Assembly (NCBI RefSeq): GCF_028502605.1
Contig: NW_026611593.1
Span: 2,046,001-2,110,000 of the forward strand
Source of the DNA: Trichoderma breve
Taxonomy: Eukaryota; Ascomycota; Sordariomycetes; Hypocreales; Hypocreaceae
Direction: 5' to 3'
Length of the DNA: 64,000 nt
Of the stretch, positions 44,546 through 54,624 are shown piece after piece. The translations under genes and the position numbers were made by a program. Each line of letters starts with the position of its first letter. The first letter of the stretch is position 1. The notes below the pieces were generated by a model. That model ran no database searches. It was not told the DNA's origin and saw only the letters and a list, made by a program, of their open reading frames with translations.

Positions 44546-45278
44546 CTATAGCTTGGCCTTCCGCTTCGCGTTCCACAAAGACACCAATGGTCCTTGCTTC
44601 CCATATACCGGGTCAGCTCGCGGCCTAGCAACTGCTCCAATAGTCTGGACGAAGGAAGCTGGCGGACGTTCACCCATCTCATTCGTCCACTTCGGGCATT
44701 CCTACGTAATGCTCGTCAGTGTACACTCACCGAAGAGGGGGAATCTGATAAGTGATATTCTAAATACTGACCTTCGGATATACCCCAATGTAGCGATAGT
44801 CGTCGGAACTCCGCAGAGAGGAGTGAGCGGTGCCGGCTGGAAGAACAATTACGTCGCCGGTATTTACGTCAACTTGAACACCGTTTCCGTCATTGATCTT
44901 CCCAAGCAGAAGAGTTGAGTGGCCTTGAAAGATGCCTTTTTACACAGAATGAGTCAATCCCTTGCCATGGAGATTTGTTGGAGCATAGATGAACGTACCA
45001 TAGCATTCATGTGTGTTGGGATGGAAATGTGGCTCTCCGATATGGCCCCATGTTCCCTTATATCACAATTACCTGTGAGTTTGCGCATCAAGAAAGTGAG
45101 AAGACTTAAATAATAAGAAGCATACTCTCTTTTCCCAGCCAGTTCTTGTCAAAAACTGCGTCGTCGTCTCTTCTGTTTGTGGCTGAGGTAACACATTCCT
45201 GTAGTGAATTACCGGTAGCCGACTATTTGGCGCATCATTTGTCGGGCCAAGAAGATAGCATTCAACAGATAAAGACAT
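44546..45278 (-). CDS. Cupin-domain protein, YjlB-like
   Basis: Four exons, 45126..45278, 44999..45056, 44772..44935 and 44546..44701, give 176 residues; introns are 63-70 bp and all phases agree. The spliced core reads GEPHFHPNTHECYGIFQGHSTLLLG, split here into HFHPNTHE (cupin motif 1: H-x-H...E) and GDVIVLPAGTAHSSL (motif 2: G...P-x-G...H). These give the metal-binding His/His/Glu/His set of the double-stranded beta-helix. The size and the C-terminal NEMGERPPA with LVSLW fit the YjlB-type cupins shared by fungi and bacteria. No signal peptide. Enzymatic activity unknown. Unspliced frames on this stretch are meaningless fragments. Confidence 0.88.
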
Positions 45279-45765
45279 TGCAATAATGCCGTATTTTTAA
45301 AGTTTTATCATTTATGTACGAGGTGATCCAATTGCTTTCCTGACTGTAAAGAAGGAAGTAAAATAGAGTACACGGCAATTCAAATGCCCGATGTTCGTAA
45401 GCACCACCAATCATAGGTTGACAATGTTTTTAGCGAGAATTTCCAAGAAGAGGGGTCCTGCAATACGGTCATTCTCCAAATAAGATTTGGCCAGCAACGG
45501 TGATTAAAAACAAAATTTGGCGAATACCAGATTTTATTGCGAGCATGAATATCATGATTCACGTCTCCTGTAGCTTCAATTGGAGTCATTCAAAGATCAA
45601 GGCTGAGTATGTAGTAACTACAAAAGTGATATAGCAACGAGGTTGGAAATTCGTCCGACTAGTAATAAACGATATGACTTAACCTTCCGGAGACCTCTGT
45701 GATTAATTTCCTTACAGGACTTTATTATACCTCTGCTAATCAAAAACTATTAGTTAGACCTCCAA
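45279..45765. other. Spacer, no gene seen
   Basis: AT-rich sequence between the cupin start and the stop of the 185-residue protein. Confidence 0.5.
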
Positions 45766-46371
45766 TCATATCTGATCCCCGGCTTGGCGTTGAAACTTAA
45801 GAGCCTGAGCCTTTGCTTCTGCCACTTTCTTGCCAAAGTTAGCGTCTGACAATCCCCTTTCAAATGTATTTTCTACCACTTTCTTCTGAGAGAAGTTTTC
45901 AGCATTACTTTTTCCCTCTCTTGCTGTCTCCAAATAAGATTGATGCAGATTCTCGTTTTGAACCAATCCTCTCTCTTCTCTTTCCTTTAGATCATAATCA
46001 CCATTGTAGGCAGATTTAGTCTCTCCTTCAACTGCAATTTTTCCCACGTCCACTCCTGGGGTCGTATCAACGTCATGCTGCTTACTTCTAACATCTTTAA
46101 TTTTCTCTTCAGCACCTTATGACTTGTTAACTTACTGCTCATGTACAAGCTTCTCAGAAGACGTAGTTTGTATCTCCGCGTGTTGCTTTCTGCTGCTGCT
46201 ATCAACAGAATTATTATCCTTCTTGTTCTGCGCAGTGTTGACAGTCTCGAAGCCGGGATGGCCCACTTTCGGTATTCTATTTTGTGTCGGTAAATTAAAC
46301 AGTCCCTCACCTCTTTTGTAAGAGGCACCTCTGTCCTTCACAAGCTCCTCGTTCGATGTTGTCGTAGCCAT
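45766..46371 (-). CDS. Lys/Glu-rich hydrophilic protein of unknown function
   Basis: Exons 46136..46371 and 45766..46087 (48-bp intron, GTAAGT...GTTAG) give 185 residues from ATG 46371. The chain is strongly hydrophilic and charged, with no Cys and no hydrophobic core (MATTTSNEELVKDRGASYKR; ENLHQSYLETAREGKSNAEN; FGKKVAEAKAQALKFQ), reminiscent of LEA-like or disordered stress proteins, but no family is recognised. It starts only 14 bp after the stop of the C2H2-type gene on the same strand, an unusual gap for a fungus; it could be a distal exon of that gene, a bicistronic second cistron, or a separate gene with its promoter inside the first. Confidence 0.6.
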
Positions 46372-46385
46372 ATCTTCTTCTTCAT

Positions 46386-48396
46386 TTAGCCTCGCGTCTC
46401 GCCACGGCGATTCGTGGAGTTAAACATACTTGTCTCACTTTCTTCGTTAGATGCTTGTAGCTTTTCTCTCACCCAAGTAGTCATATGAGACACTTCATCA
46501 CCATAAAAAGGATTCTGTTCCTGCCCTGTCCACTTAGCCTCAGGGATGGTGTCTTCCTCTTCTACATGCTCCAGAGGATGAATCCCTATAATTCCCGGCT
46601 GCGACAGACTTGGTAGGTCAGGGTTCTGTACAGCATCCGTCACACTCCGAAAGGGCGGCCTGAGATTACCGGCAGAGAGGTCAAACTCCGGTAGATATGA
46701 TCCCGAAGATCCCATTGCATATTGCTCAGGTGATGAGGGATCGTCATCTCTTCCCTCATTAGCGTTTAATAAGTCTTCGTCATTTGTTGATCTCTCCTCC
46801 AACGATCCTTCTCCAGGGGTTGGTAGTGACTCCTGTATCTCAGATTCGGGTAAGCCAGTAATGTTAGAGCCTAAGCTGTCGGCTAGGCTTCGTTTGTCCT
46901 CCCCATCATCTTCTGTTGCACGCGGGATCGCAAAAATTGCGAGCTGCTCTAGATGTGCCGCCACATGTCTTTTAAATCGCTCGGTGCGAACTAATATAGT
47001 CTGATTTTTGATCTCTTGAGATTTCAATTTTTCTTTGGGCTGAAGGGCCACGGACCAATCGTTACAGAACGGGCAACTCTGGGCGTCGAAGCTTATCGGG
47101 GGTTTCCTTCCAGCGTCTTCCATGGTTTGCAATTGGCCTTCGGGAAATTGGCCATGTGACTTCAGAATGTGTAGCCTTAGATTCGCTTTCTTTCGGAAAA
47201 GTTCACTTTCACATAGTGGACACACATATTGCGACCTATGACAATCAAGCTCATGTTGAAACCACGAGTTTCGGTCTTGGAAAGTTAACGAATCACATTC
47301 CTCTCCTCCGACTGTGCAGGAGTAAGGTTTGAGGTCATGGAAAGCGTGCAAACTAAAGCACATTAGATCTTATCTCAGTATTGTATTTAAAGAATCACAC
47401 GTACCGCCATGAACGCTCTCCCTTTATAGATCTCAGAGTGAAGCATATAGGGCATTCAAACGCCTCACCTTCTCTTGAGAGATCTTGGAGACGAGGAAGT
47501 GCCAGTGTCGAGAGCCCATCCGTTGTAGTGGATGTTGACAGGATGGAAACCACGTCATCTTCATAATCGTCGACGGCGAAGTTCGGCACGGCTTGTATTT
47601 CTTCGAGCTTCAAAGTGGTTGCTTTACTGGACTGTACCACGGTTGTAGCGTTTTCAGCTTCGATGTTCTCGTCATCTAAAGCGAGACGAGCCCTGTGATC
47701 TCTGCAATACTTGATAAATTGCCGGCGTCTAGCAATGGCCTTACCCAGACGCTCGGCGAGCCAAGATTGTTCTTCTGTCTTGAGTTTTGGATACTTCTCT
47801 CTAACGTAATCAACGTCAAAAGTATGAGGAAAAGTAAATTTTGAGGCATAAATGGCCCGCTCAAAACGGTTGTTGGTGTTCGTTTTCCTTATGAGCACTG
47901 CAATTCGAAAGAGCGCTTTCAGTGACTCAGATATCAGATCGATATTCATGCGAATCTCTTCAGATAATCCTTCTTCTGGATCATCAGGCTCATCAAAGTA
48001 TTCCATATTCATGTCGTCATACATTATGTCGTGGTTTGTCTGTTTCTCCTGAACAAGGGCGGCCACTGATGGGATGTTAGATATATGGCTTGGAAGGGCT
48101 ATATCAAACATACCATCATCAATAGCTTCTAAGAGATAGTCAAGCTGACGATGGATCTGAATTCGAATTTCTGGAGCTTCTGCGAGTCGGTACTCTAGTG
48201 ATAACTTAGATGTAGGTCCTCTCAAAGCTCCGAGATTCCCAGCCCACAAAGCGAATCTCTCCAGAGCGTCTGTGATTTCACTAGAAGAAATGACGTTTGG
48301 TACGTCATTGTTCTCTAAATAATTGATGAGGTCCACGAAACATATCTGCACTGTGCGACTCTTTTGCGACAGAGTTTGCTTTTGTTCTATCATCAT
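46386..48396 (-). CDS. Fungal C2H2-type protein with N-terminal helical domain
   Basis: Exons 47399..48396 and 46386..47352 (46-bp intron) give 654 residues; the 48399 codon is GTG, so ATG 48396 is used. The N-terminal about 290 residues are helical (LINYLENNDVPNVISSSEITDALERFALWAG; ISESLKALFRIAVLIRKT). A Cys/His region then spans the splice: FECPICFTLRSIKGERSWRY|VLHAFHDLKPYSC, followed by NSWFQHELDCHRSQYVC, CESELFRKKANLRLHILKSH and SCPFCNDW. This pattern (C-x2-C, DL-x-PY, W-x2-H-x2-x-H) is a well-known Pezizomycotina family often annotated as C2H2-domain protein. The C-terminus is acidic and disordered. Possibly signalling or nuclear; unproven. Divergent from the DUF7580 gene, 314 bp apart. 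Confidence 0.85.
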
Positions 48397-48710
48397 CACT
48401 CTCTGTCGGTAACCGCGTAGAGGGTTGAAGGCACGATGGCCGACCTAAAATTAAGATAAACGCTTCAGGGAGGTCCTTTCGAAAGCAAATATCGACGAAT
48501 AAATGGTGAAGGTTACTTATCTGAACAAGATGCTACACTGTCACGATACCTTTGCTCACTTTGATTGGGCACGGGAGTGTATGCAGGACAATACCCCGCT
48601 TAAGGCAGCACCTGCAATTTCTCAGCCTCCTCATTTATGTGTATTCGTGATACCATTTCTCATAAGTTTTTAACGGCGGTCATTATCGTTTCCGTTGGTA
48701 ATTTTCAGTA
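48397..48710. promoter_or_regulatory. Divergent promoter of the C2H2-type and DUF7580 genes
   Basis: The 314 bp between two head-to-head starts must contain both core promoters. No strong TATA box is evident. The arrangement allows coordinated expression, which is inference. Confidence 0.4.
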
Positions 48711-50574
48711 ATGTCTGGGTTCCAAGCCATTGGCATCGCCCTTGGGGTGTTTCCTCTTGTTATAAGTGCCCTTGAGAATCATCAGAAGGCGGCTGCCCGA
48801 CTTAGATTGTTTTCCAAAATGAAGCTTGAGTACAGAAAATGCAGCAACGAGTTGAAGCTTCAACAATTGACATTCGTGAGACATTTGAAGCAACTCTTAC
48901 TGCCGTTAGTTGTCGACAATGAGAAAGTCCAGGAACTCATTGATAAGCCAGCAGGAGAAGCATGGAGGGATGCATCAATGGTGGAACTCCTTGAGAAACG
49001 ACTCGGAGATTCTTACGAATTATACCAAGAATGCATCAGCGGTATGAACCATGTGATGGACAAATTATATCATGAACTCGCCTTGAACGACGAATTTGTG
49101 CAGTCAAAACTTTTGGAAACTCCTGTAAGTGTATTCAGTATCTTTTTTTTTTTATAAAAAGTCAAGTTAGAAGCTTACTCTGGAAGAAACGTCCGGCAAC
49201 TCTGTCAAGAATTAAATCTGCTTTTGGCAGAGATGATTTATCATTCCAGTTGTTTAGAATTAAATTCAGTAATGGCGAGTCCGTTCGCAGTAAGCTTTTT
49301 GCCGAGCTGCAGGCCTATAACGACAAACTCGATAAGCTTCTCGATTCAAGTGACAGAGTATCCGCTCTAGAAGAACGGAAAGCTTCCAGACACCAAGAAA
49401 AAGCTACTGATAGTGCTATTTGTAGCTTCTGGATTCAAGCAACTAAGCTATTCAAAGCACTCACTGCAACGTGGAAATGTCATTGCACAGAACATCGCAC
49501 CATAGTACCCCTTCAACACAGAGCGGCAAAGAGTGTAGAGTTTGAGCTCCTCTTTCTTAAGTCTCTGCCTTCATATTGGGAAGTAAGAACAGCCAAGATA
49601 TCGAAAGTGGAAAATGCCGTCGGGGAACCAGGTTTTGCAACGGGTACTATAAAGGTCGTTGGAACATTGCCTCTGCGCCAGCCAAACCATCGTTCTAATC
49701 GCCCGACTAAATCGGCAATGAAAAGCAAAACTTCTACTACACAAACGGAATTATTGAAGTAAGTATGAACATTGAACCTCAACAAGCTCAGCTATTGATG
49801 AAATACAGACCACCACCATCCATTATCATTACCGATGTTGTTGTGAACCAGGGACCAGGTCCTTACCAGCTTATATCCAATTTGTGCAGCGATCTTAATC
49901 AGTCTGATGGATCATGTTGCGGCTATCTACCGACGGATGAACAAGACTGCCGATACTTCGTTTACACCGTTTCCTCTCAGCGCAGAAACTCCATCACATC
50001 CATTTCACTCGACCATATCCTTGGAGGGGATGTATCCCCTCCACCAACACGGCGGCAACGTTACGCAATATCACTCTCTTTGGCATCCTCATTCCTCCAA
50101 CTTCTTGAAACGCCCTGGTTAACCTCCTCTTTCCGCAGGGAGGACATTACGTTCTTCAGCGATCCTACTAATACGAGTAGTTTTCTCCTTGATCAGCCCC
50201 ATATCGCACGCGGGCTTGCTGCAAGCCCGTCTACAGATAGACTAACTACAAGCTTAGCACAAGCTCTAGATCAATTTGGAATTCTATTACTTGAATTATG
50301 CTTTGGAAAACTACTGGCTGATCAACCTTTAAGAAAAGCATGGCATACAGGGGAGACTGAGGAGGAACGAGCTAGATTTGATGCTATGGCTGCGAGAGAT
50401 TGGCAGTGTGAGGTAATTGAGGAGGCTGGTCCAGATTATTCAGAAGCTGTTGCATGGTGCCTTGGTGGCAATCGAAGTGCACCACCCGAAAGATGGAGGC
50501 AGAATATGCTGAGAAATGTGGTGATGCCACTACAGCGTTGCCAGGAGTATTTTGTAAACAGTAGAATGGTATGA
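48711..50574 (+). CDS. DUF7580 (pseudokinase-like) protein
   Basis: Exons 48711..49124, 49187..49758 and 49809..50574 give 583 residues. The N-terminus MSGFQAIGIALGVFPLVISALE is the amphipathic start typical of this family. Exon 2 joins as LLETP|KRPATLSRIKS and contains WKCHCTEHR, a family landmark. The C-terminal domain reads YAISLSLASSFLQLLETPWLTSSF (kinase C-lobe-like helix), DITFF, HIARGL and QALDQFGILLLELCFGKLL, resembling a degenerate protein kinase fold without HRD/DFG, as in fungal DUF7580 proteins. Such domains occur in fungal NLR-like and incompatibility-associated proteins. A perfect 9-bp-arm palindrome lies at 50211-50229. No TM segment besides the hydrophobic N-terminus. Function unknown. 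Confidence 0.85.
50211..50229. repeat. 19-bp near-perfect palindrome in the DUF7580 gene
   Basis: CGGGCTTGC and GCAAGCCCG flank a single T; a strong potential hairpin inside coding sequence. Confidence 0.8.
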
Positions 50575-51487
50575 GTGTAGGAAGGGCTACAATCGATTAT
50601 CCTATCTTTCTCTTCAACTTTCTTCAGCTCATAGAAGTATTTGTATCCTAAAGGGACGACCCAACTATTCCTAGAACTGTGCAGCCATTCAACAATTGGA
50701 TATTGCTTATACGTTGAATTTTGGATTAGAGGCTCAAAGATATTGGGCTGCGAATGTGGCAGTGATAACTGTCTCTTATACTCCGCGTATCGACCAGACT
50801 TCGCAAAGCCATGTAGTTGGCGTAAGATAGTAATATAACTGCATGTAGTTAGCTGGATGTGGAAATAGAGCCTAGCTATACCAACCTACCTCACCTAGAT
50901 ACTGCATTGATCCAGATCAATTCGCTGCATTTATTGCCGATTCTCCAGTAAATTGATGGCTTCAGAGTCTTAAAACACCATGAGAAAGACTTATGAGACA
51001 AAATCTGTAAAGGAATCTCCCTGCTTGTTTCGAGAAATGTACCTATACACAATGGCATTTTGCTCTCCTGAAGAGGTAAACATACACTACCCAAGCCAAG
51101 CAAGGGGTGATCCAACAGAAACAATTAAATTAACTGTCTCATAACGAGTATATGGCAGCATGCATATGGTGGCTGCCACTAACCGCATGGCATACTCCAT
51201 ATTAGATAGTGAATATGATGTCTTCACTGGCTATAATCCGCCCTTGCGGGGCAATACTATATCACGTAGCCCAATTGGATTGCCGCGGCTGTGAATCGAG
51301 GGTGCCATGCGGGAGGCCCATTGGGAGGTCTACGGGGAGGCCTACAACATATCTGCGGATGGTTAGTAGATAACAATAACTTGTAACGGTTGCAGCAATG
51401 GATTTTGCGTATAAAGCTTTCGGACTCTGCAGATCTGATTCCAGATCGTGGTAGCCAACACTTCTTTCAGTGCCCAGCAAACTCATC
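50575..51487. other. Spacer, no gene seen
   Basis: 3' region of the DUF7580 gene and promoter of dynamin-like copy 2. Confidence 0.5.
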
Positions 51488-53805
51488 ATGGTCCTGACAC
51501 AGCTTGCATCTACAAACCTGGAAGGGCTCTGCTCTAAAGAGCAGCTTGAGCTCCTCAATACGATCGATTCGTTGCGATCTCAAGGAGTCAGTCATTACAT
51601 CTCCTTGCCCCAAATAATTGTATGTGGTGACCAGTCCTCTGGCAAAAGTTCCGTCCTCGAGGCCATCTCTGGTGTCTCGTTCCCAGTCAGCACTGGGCTC
51701 TGCACGCGCTTTCCAACAGAACTTATCCTTCGAACGGCATCACATACTTCAGTCAAGGTCTCTATCATCCCACACCTGCTACACAAACGAGACAAGAAAG
51801 ACGCTTCGTCGGATTTCCATGAACAGCTAGATTCAGTTCAACAACTACCAGACTTGATCGAAAATGCCAAGGCATACATGGGAATAAAGACTCTTGGCAA
51901 GGCATTCTCCAATGATGTACTTCGCATCGAGATTAGCGGGCCAGATCGCCCACATCTCACCATTGTTGACCTGCCGGGATTGATTCATTCTGAGACCAAG
52001 AATCAATCGGCCTCAGATGTCCATCTCATTACGCAAATTGTCAAGAGCTTCATGTCAAAGCAGCGAAGCATTATCCTCGCTGTTATATCTGCAAAGAATG
52101 ACTATGCCAACCAAATCGTCTTGAAGCTTGCCCGTGATACAGATCCAAGAGGGCTACGTACACTTGGTATCATCACCAAACCTGATACTCTTGCTGCTGA
52201 TTCCACAAGCGAGAAAAGCTACATCTCTCTTGCCAAAAATTTGGATGTAGTATTTCGTCTTGGATGGCATGTACTGAGGAACAGAGATACAGACGCAGAC
52301 AAATGGACTCTGGCGCAACGTGATGTGCAAGAGAAAGAATTCTTCTCCAAGAGCGCTTGGTCCGCCTTGCCCGAGTCATCTCTTGGTATTGTATCTCTGA
52401 GAAGTCGATTGAGTAAATTATTGTTACATCAAATTGCTTCTGAGCTACCAAGTTTGATGGATGAGATTTCTCAGGAGATTGAAGGTTGTGAGACGGAATT
52501 GGGGAAATTTGGCCAGCCTCGCATAACCGCACAAGAGCAACGAATCTATATGATTCAAATCAGCCAATCATTTCAGTCTCTCATGCAGGCCGCAGTTGAT
52601 GGCACATATACCGATCCTTTTTTCAGCGACTCGGAAACGAAATCGGGCTATGATAAGCGTATTCGCGCGCTTATTCAAAACCTCAGTCGCGACTTTGCCA
52701 AAGAAATGGAAGATAAGGGTCGTTTTTATAAGACTGTGGACTCCCACAAGAAGGGTGAAAAGTCTAGTGGCCACACGATGTTGACAAGAACTGAGTTTGT
52801 CGATAAAGTCGTCGACATGATGGCCCACAGACGTGGCCGAGAGCTGCCTAATTCCTTCAGCCCAGCAGTTGTCACGGATTTGTTCCGCGAGCAGTCGAAA
52901 CCATGGCAGGCAATTGTCAATCGCCATGTAAACAAAGTTTGGGAAGCAGCTCGAGTGTTTGTGGATCATTTGATCTCACACATCTCTGATTCAGAGACAA
53001 GTGACGCCATTATGGACGCCGTTGTGAGGCCCAAGATGAAAGCAATACTGGCCAATCTCCTTGATAAGACTACAATCTTACTCCAGTTATATCGAGATGA
53101 TCATCCCATCACCTATAGTGATTTTGGCGAGGCTCTTCAGAAAATTCGTATGAAACGATACTCGTCACAGATGGATGAAGTTCTGCAAAGACACTTTTCG
53201 AGTGTTTCTCTTGATAGCACCAGTTCGCATGTGAGCGCATACATTAATTTTGTAAGTCTGAAGCAAGAATTGGCACAGTGCAATGAGCCCGATTTATATC
53301 GTTGGAGTGCTGCCGAAGCGCTTGATAGTGCCGAGGCATATTATGAAGTAAGTTTGCAAATCTTAGCAGATACATGGGTCGATCAACGAAATTAACATTT
53401 TTTAGATAGCTTTTAGACGCCTTATTGACGAGATCTCGATTCAAGTCATTGAAACAGGCTTAGTTGCTGAAATCCGTGAGATCTTGAGTCCTCTGGCTGT
53501 GGCATACATGGATGAGGACGAAATGGAGGCCATTGTCGGTGAGAAGGAAAGCATTCGTGAGGAACGCAGGAAGCTGGAAGCCAAGCTGAAGCTTCTTCAT
53601 GCTGGCTCCGAGACATGCAAGAAGTTTTCTGGGTTTCGAGCCTTGGGTATGCACATCTCCTGGACGTCCTGATCTTGACTAATTGTGACCAACTATAGTA
53701 TTTAATGATAGCAACGAGGATGCTAATACTTCTGCTACCATTGCGGCGAAGCCTTGGAAAGGTTTTTGGTCTGTGGAAACTACTCCAGAGGAATCGGAGG
53801 AGTGA
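51488..53805 (+). CDS. Dynamin-like large GTPase (Mx/fungal dynamin family), copy 2
   Basis: Exons 51488..53347, 53406..53646 and 53699..53805 give 735 residues; the codon at 51470 is GTG, so ATG 51488 (MVLTQLAST) is the start. GTPase motifs: P-loop GDQSSGKSS, GLCTRFPTE (switch I), DLPG, TKPD in GIITKPDT, then WSALPESSLGIVSLRSRL. The middle/stalk and a GED follow; exon 2 (FRRLIDEISIQVIETGLVAEIREILSP) carries the GED core and a charged coiled-coil (EKESIREERRKLEAKLKLL). The last exon adds a short tail ending TTPEESEE. It differs clearly from copy 1 (for example GVSFPVSTG versus GIPFPQDQS), so the split is old or rapid. No PH domain. Function unknown. Confidence 0.92.
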
Positions 53806-54239
53806 GAACTCGGGTGTCTAGGCCATTTCAAAAGTAGAGGGATAGCAAAAGAGAGGATGAGTCTTGTTTAATTGATAATTGAGTAGCTTCGTTTCCAACA
53901 ATGTACCAACGATTACTACTTTAAGTTTGCCAAGACAAGTTCTATGGCAGATGTCGCCTGGGCTGCTTTCATGTGATCTACATACTTTTCAATGAACTTA
54001 GTCGAAATGTTGCAGTGACTGTTTGATCTATAATCTGGTGACGCAATTGGTCATACACTAATTGCTCACTCCTTCTTCAGTATTGATACGCATGTAAAAT
54101 CACTATGACAATAATCTTACATCATAAATATCTAACTCTCATTTAATGAATATAAATAGTACGTGTCCAATGTGTTGAATCAGCAATTAATTCTCCATCT
54201 TGAGTAAGAATTATTGCTTTGACCCTCAGAAGACTTAAA
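53806..54239. other. Spacer, no gene seen
   Basis: 3' UTR of the dynamin-like gene and short promoter of the TUDOR gene. Confidence 0.5.
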
Positions 54240-54534
54240 ATGGCACCGAATGTACAAGACAAGGATGGGAAGCCAATTAAAGAAGGCGACGAAGTCTGGA
54301 CTCCAATTCGAGGTGGAAGACGTCAGGGAGAAGTAGAAAATGTTCTATACACAGAAGAAGAAGCAAAATCTGTCGGCGCGAAGAATCCACCAAAGGTATC
54401 TAGCGAGAGCAGCTAACATAAATACTTTTAATACTTATGGCAAACGGACTGACCAGATGCAGGTGGTATTCACTGATCAACATGGACATAGAGTCGCACA
54501 CAATCCAGAGGCACTAAAGCATGTAGATGAGTAA
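54240..54534 (+). CDS. Hypervirulence-associated (HVA1-type) TUDOR-domain protein
   Basis: Exons 54240..54395 and 54463..54534 (67-bp intron, GTATCT...TGCAG) give 75 residues. The full protein is one TUDOR-like barrel: GDEVWTPIRGGRRQGEVENV, PPKVVFTDQHGHRVAHNPEAL, ending KHVDE. This matches the HVA1_TUDOR family (Pfam PF11160 from memory), small proteins of fungi and bacteria named after a Cryptococcus gene affecting virulence; the molecular role is unknown. The unspliced reading gives a false C-terminus (SSESS). Tail-to-tail with phosphoketolase, 90 bp apart. Confidence 0.88.
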
Positions 54535-54624
54535 ATTTACATAAATTTCGGAGATTGCTATTAAAAAATCGTCGCATAGATCTAGACATAGAAATATGCT
54601 TATGATGTTGTAATTGCGGCGCCT

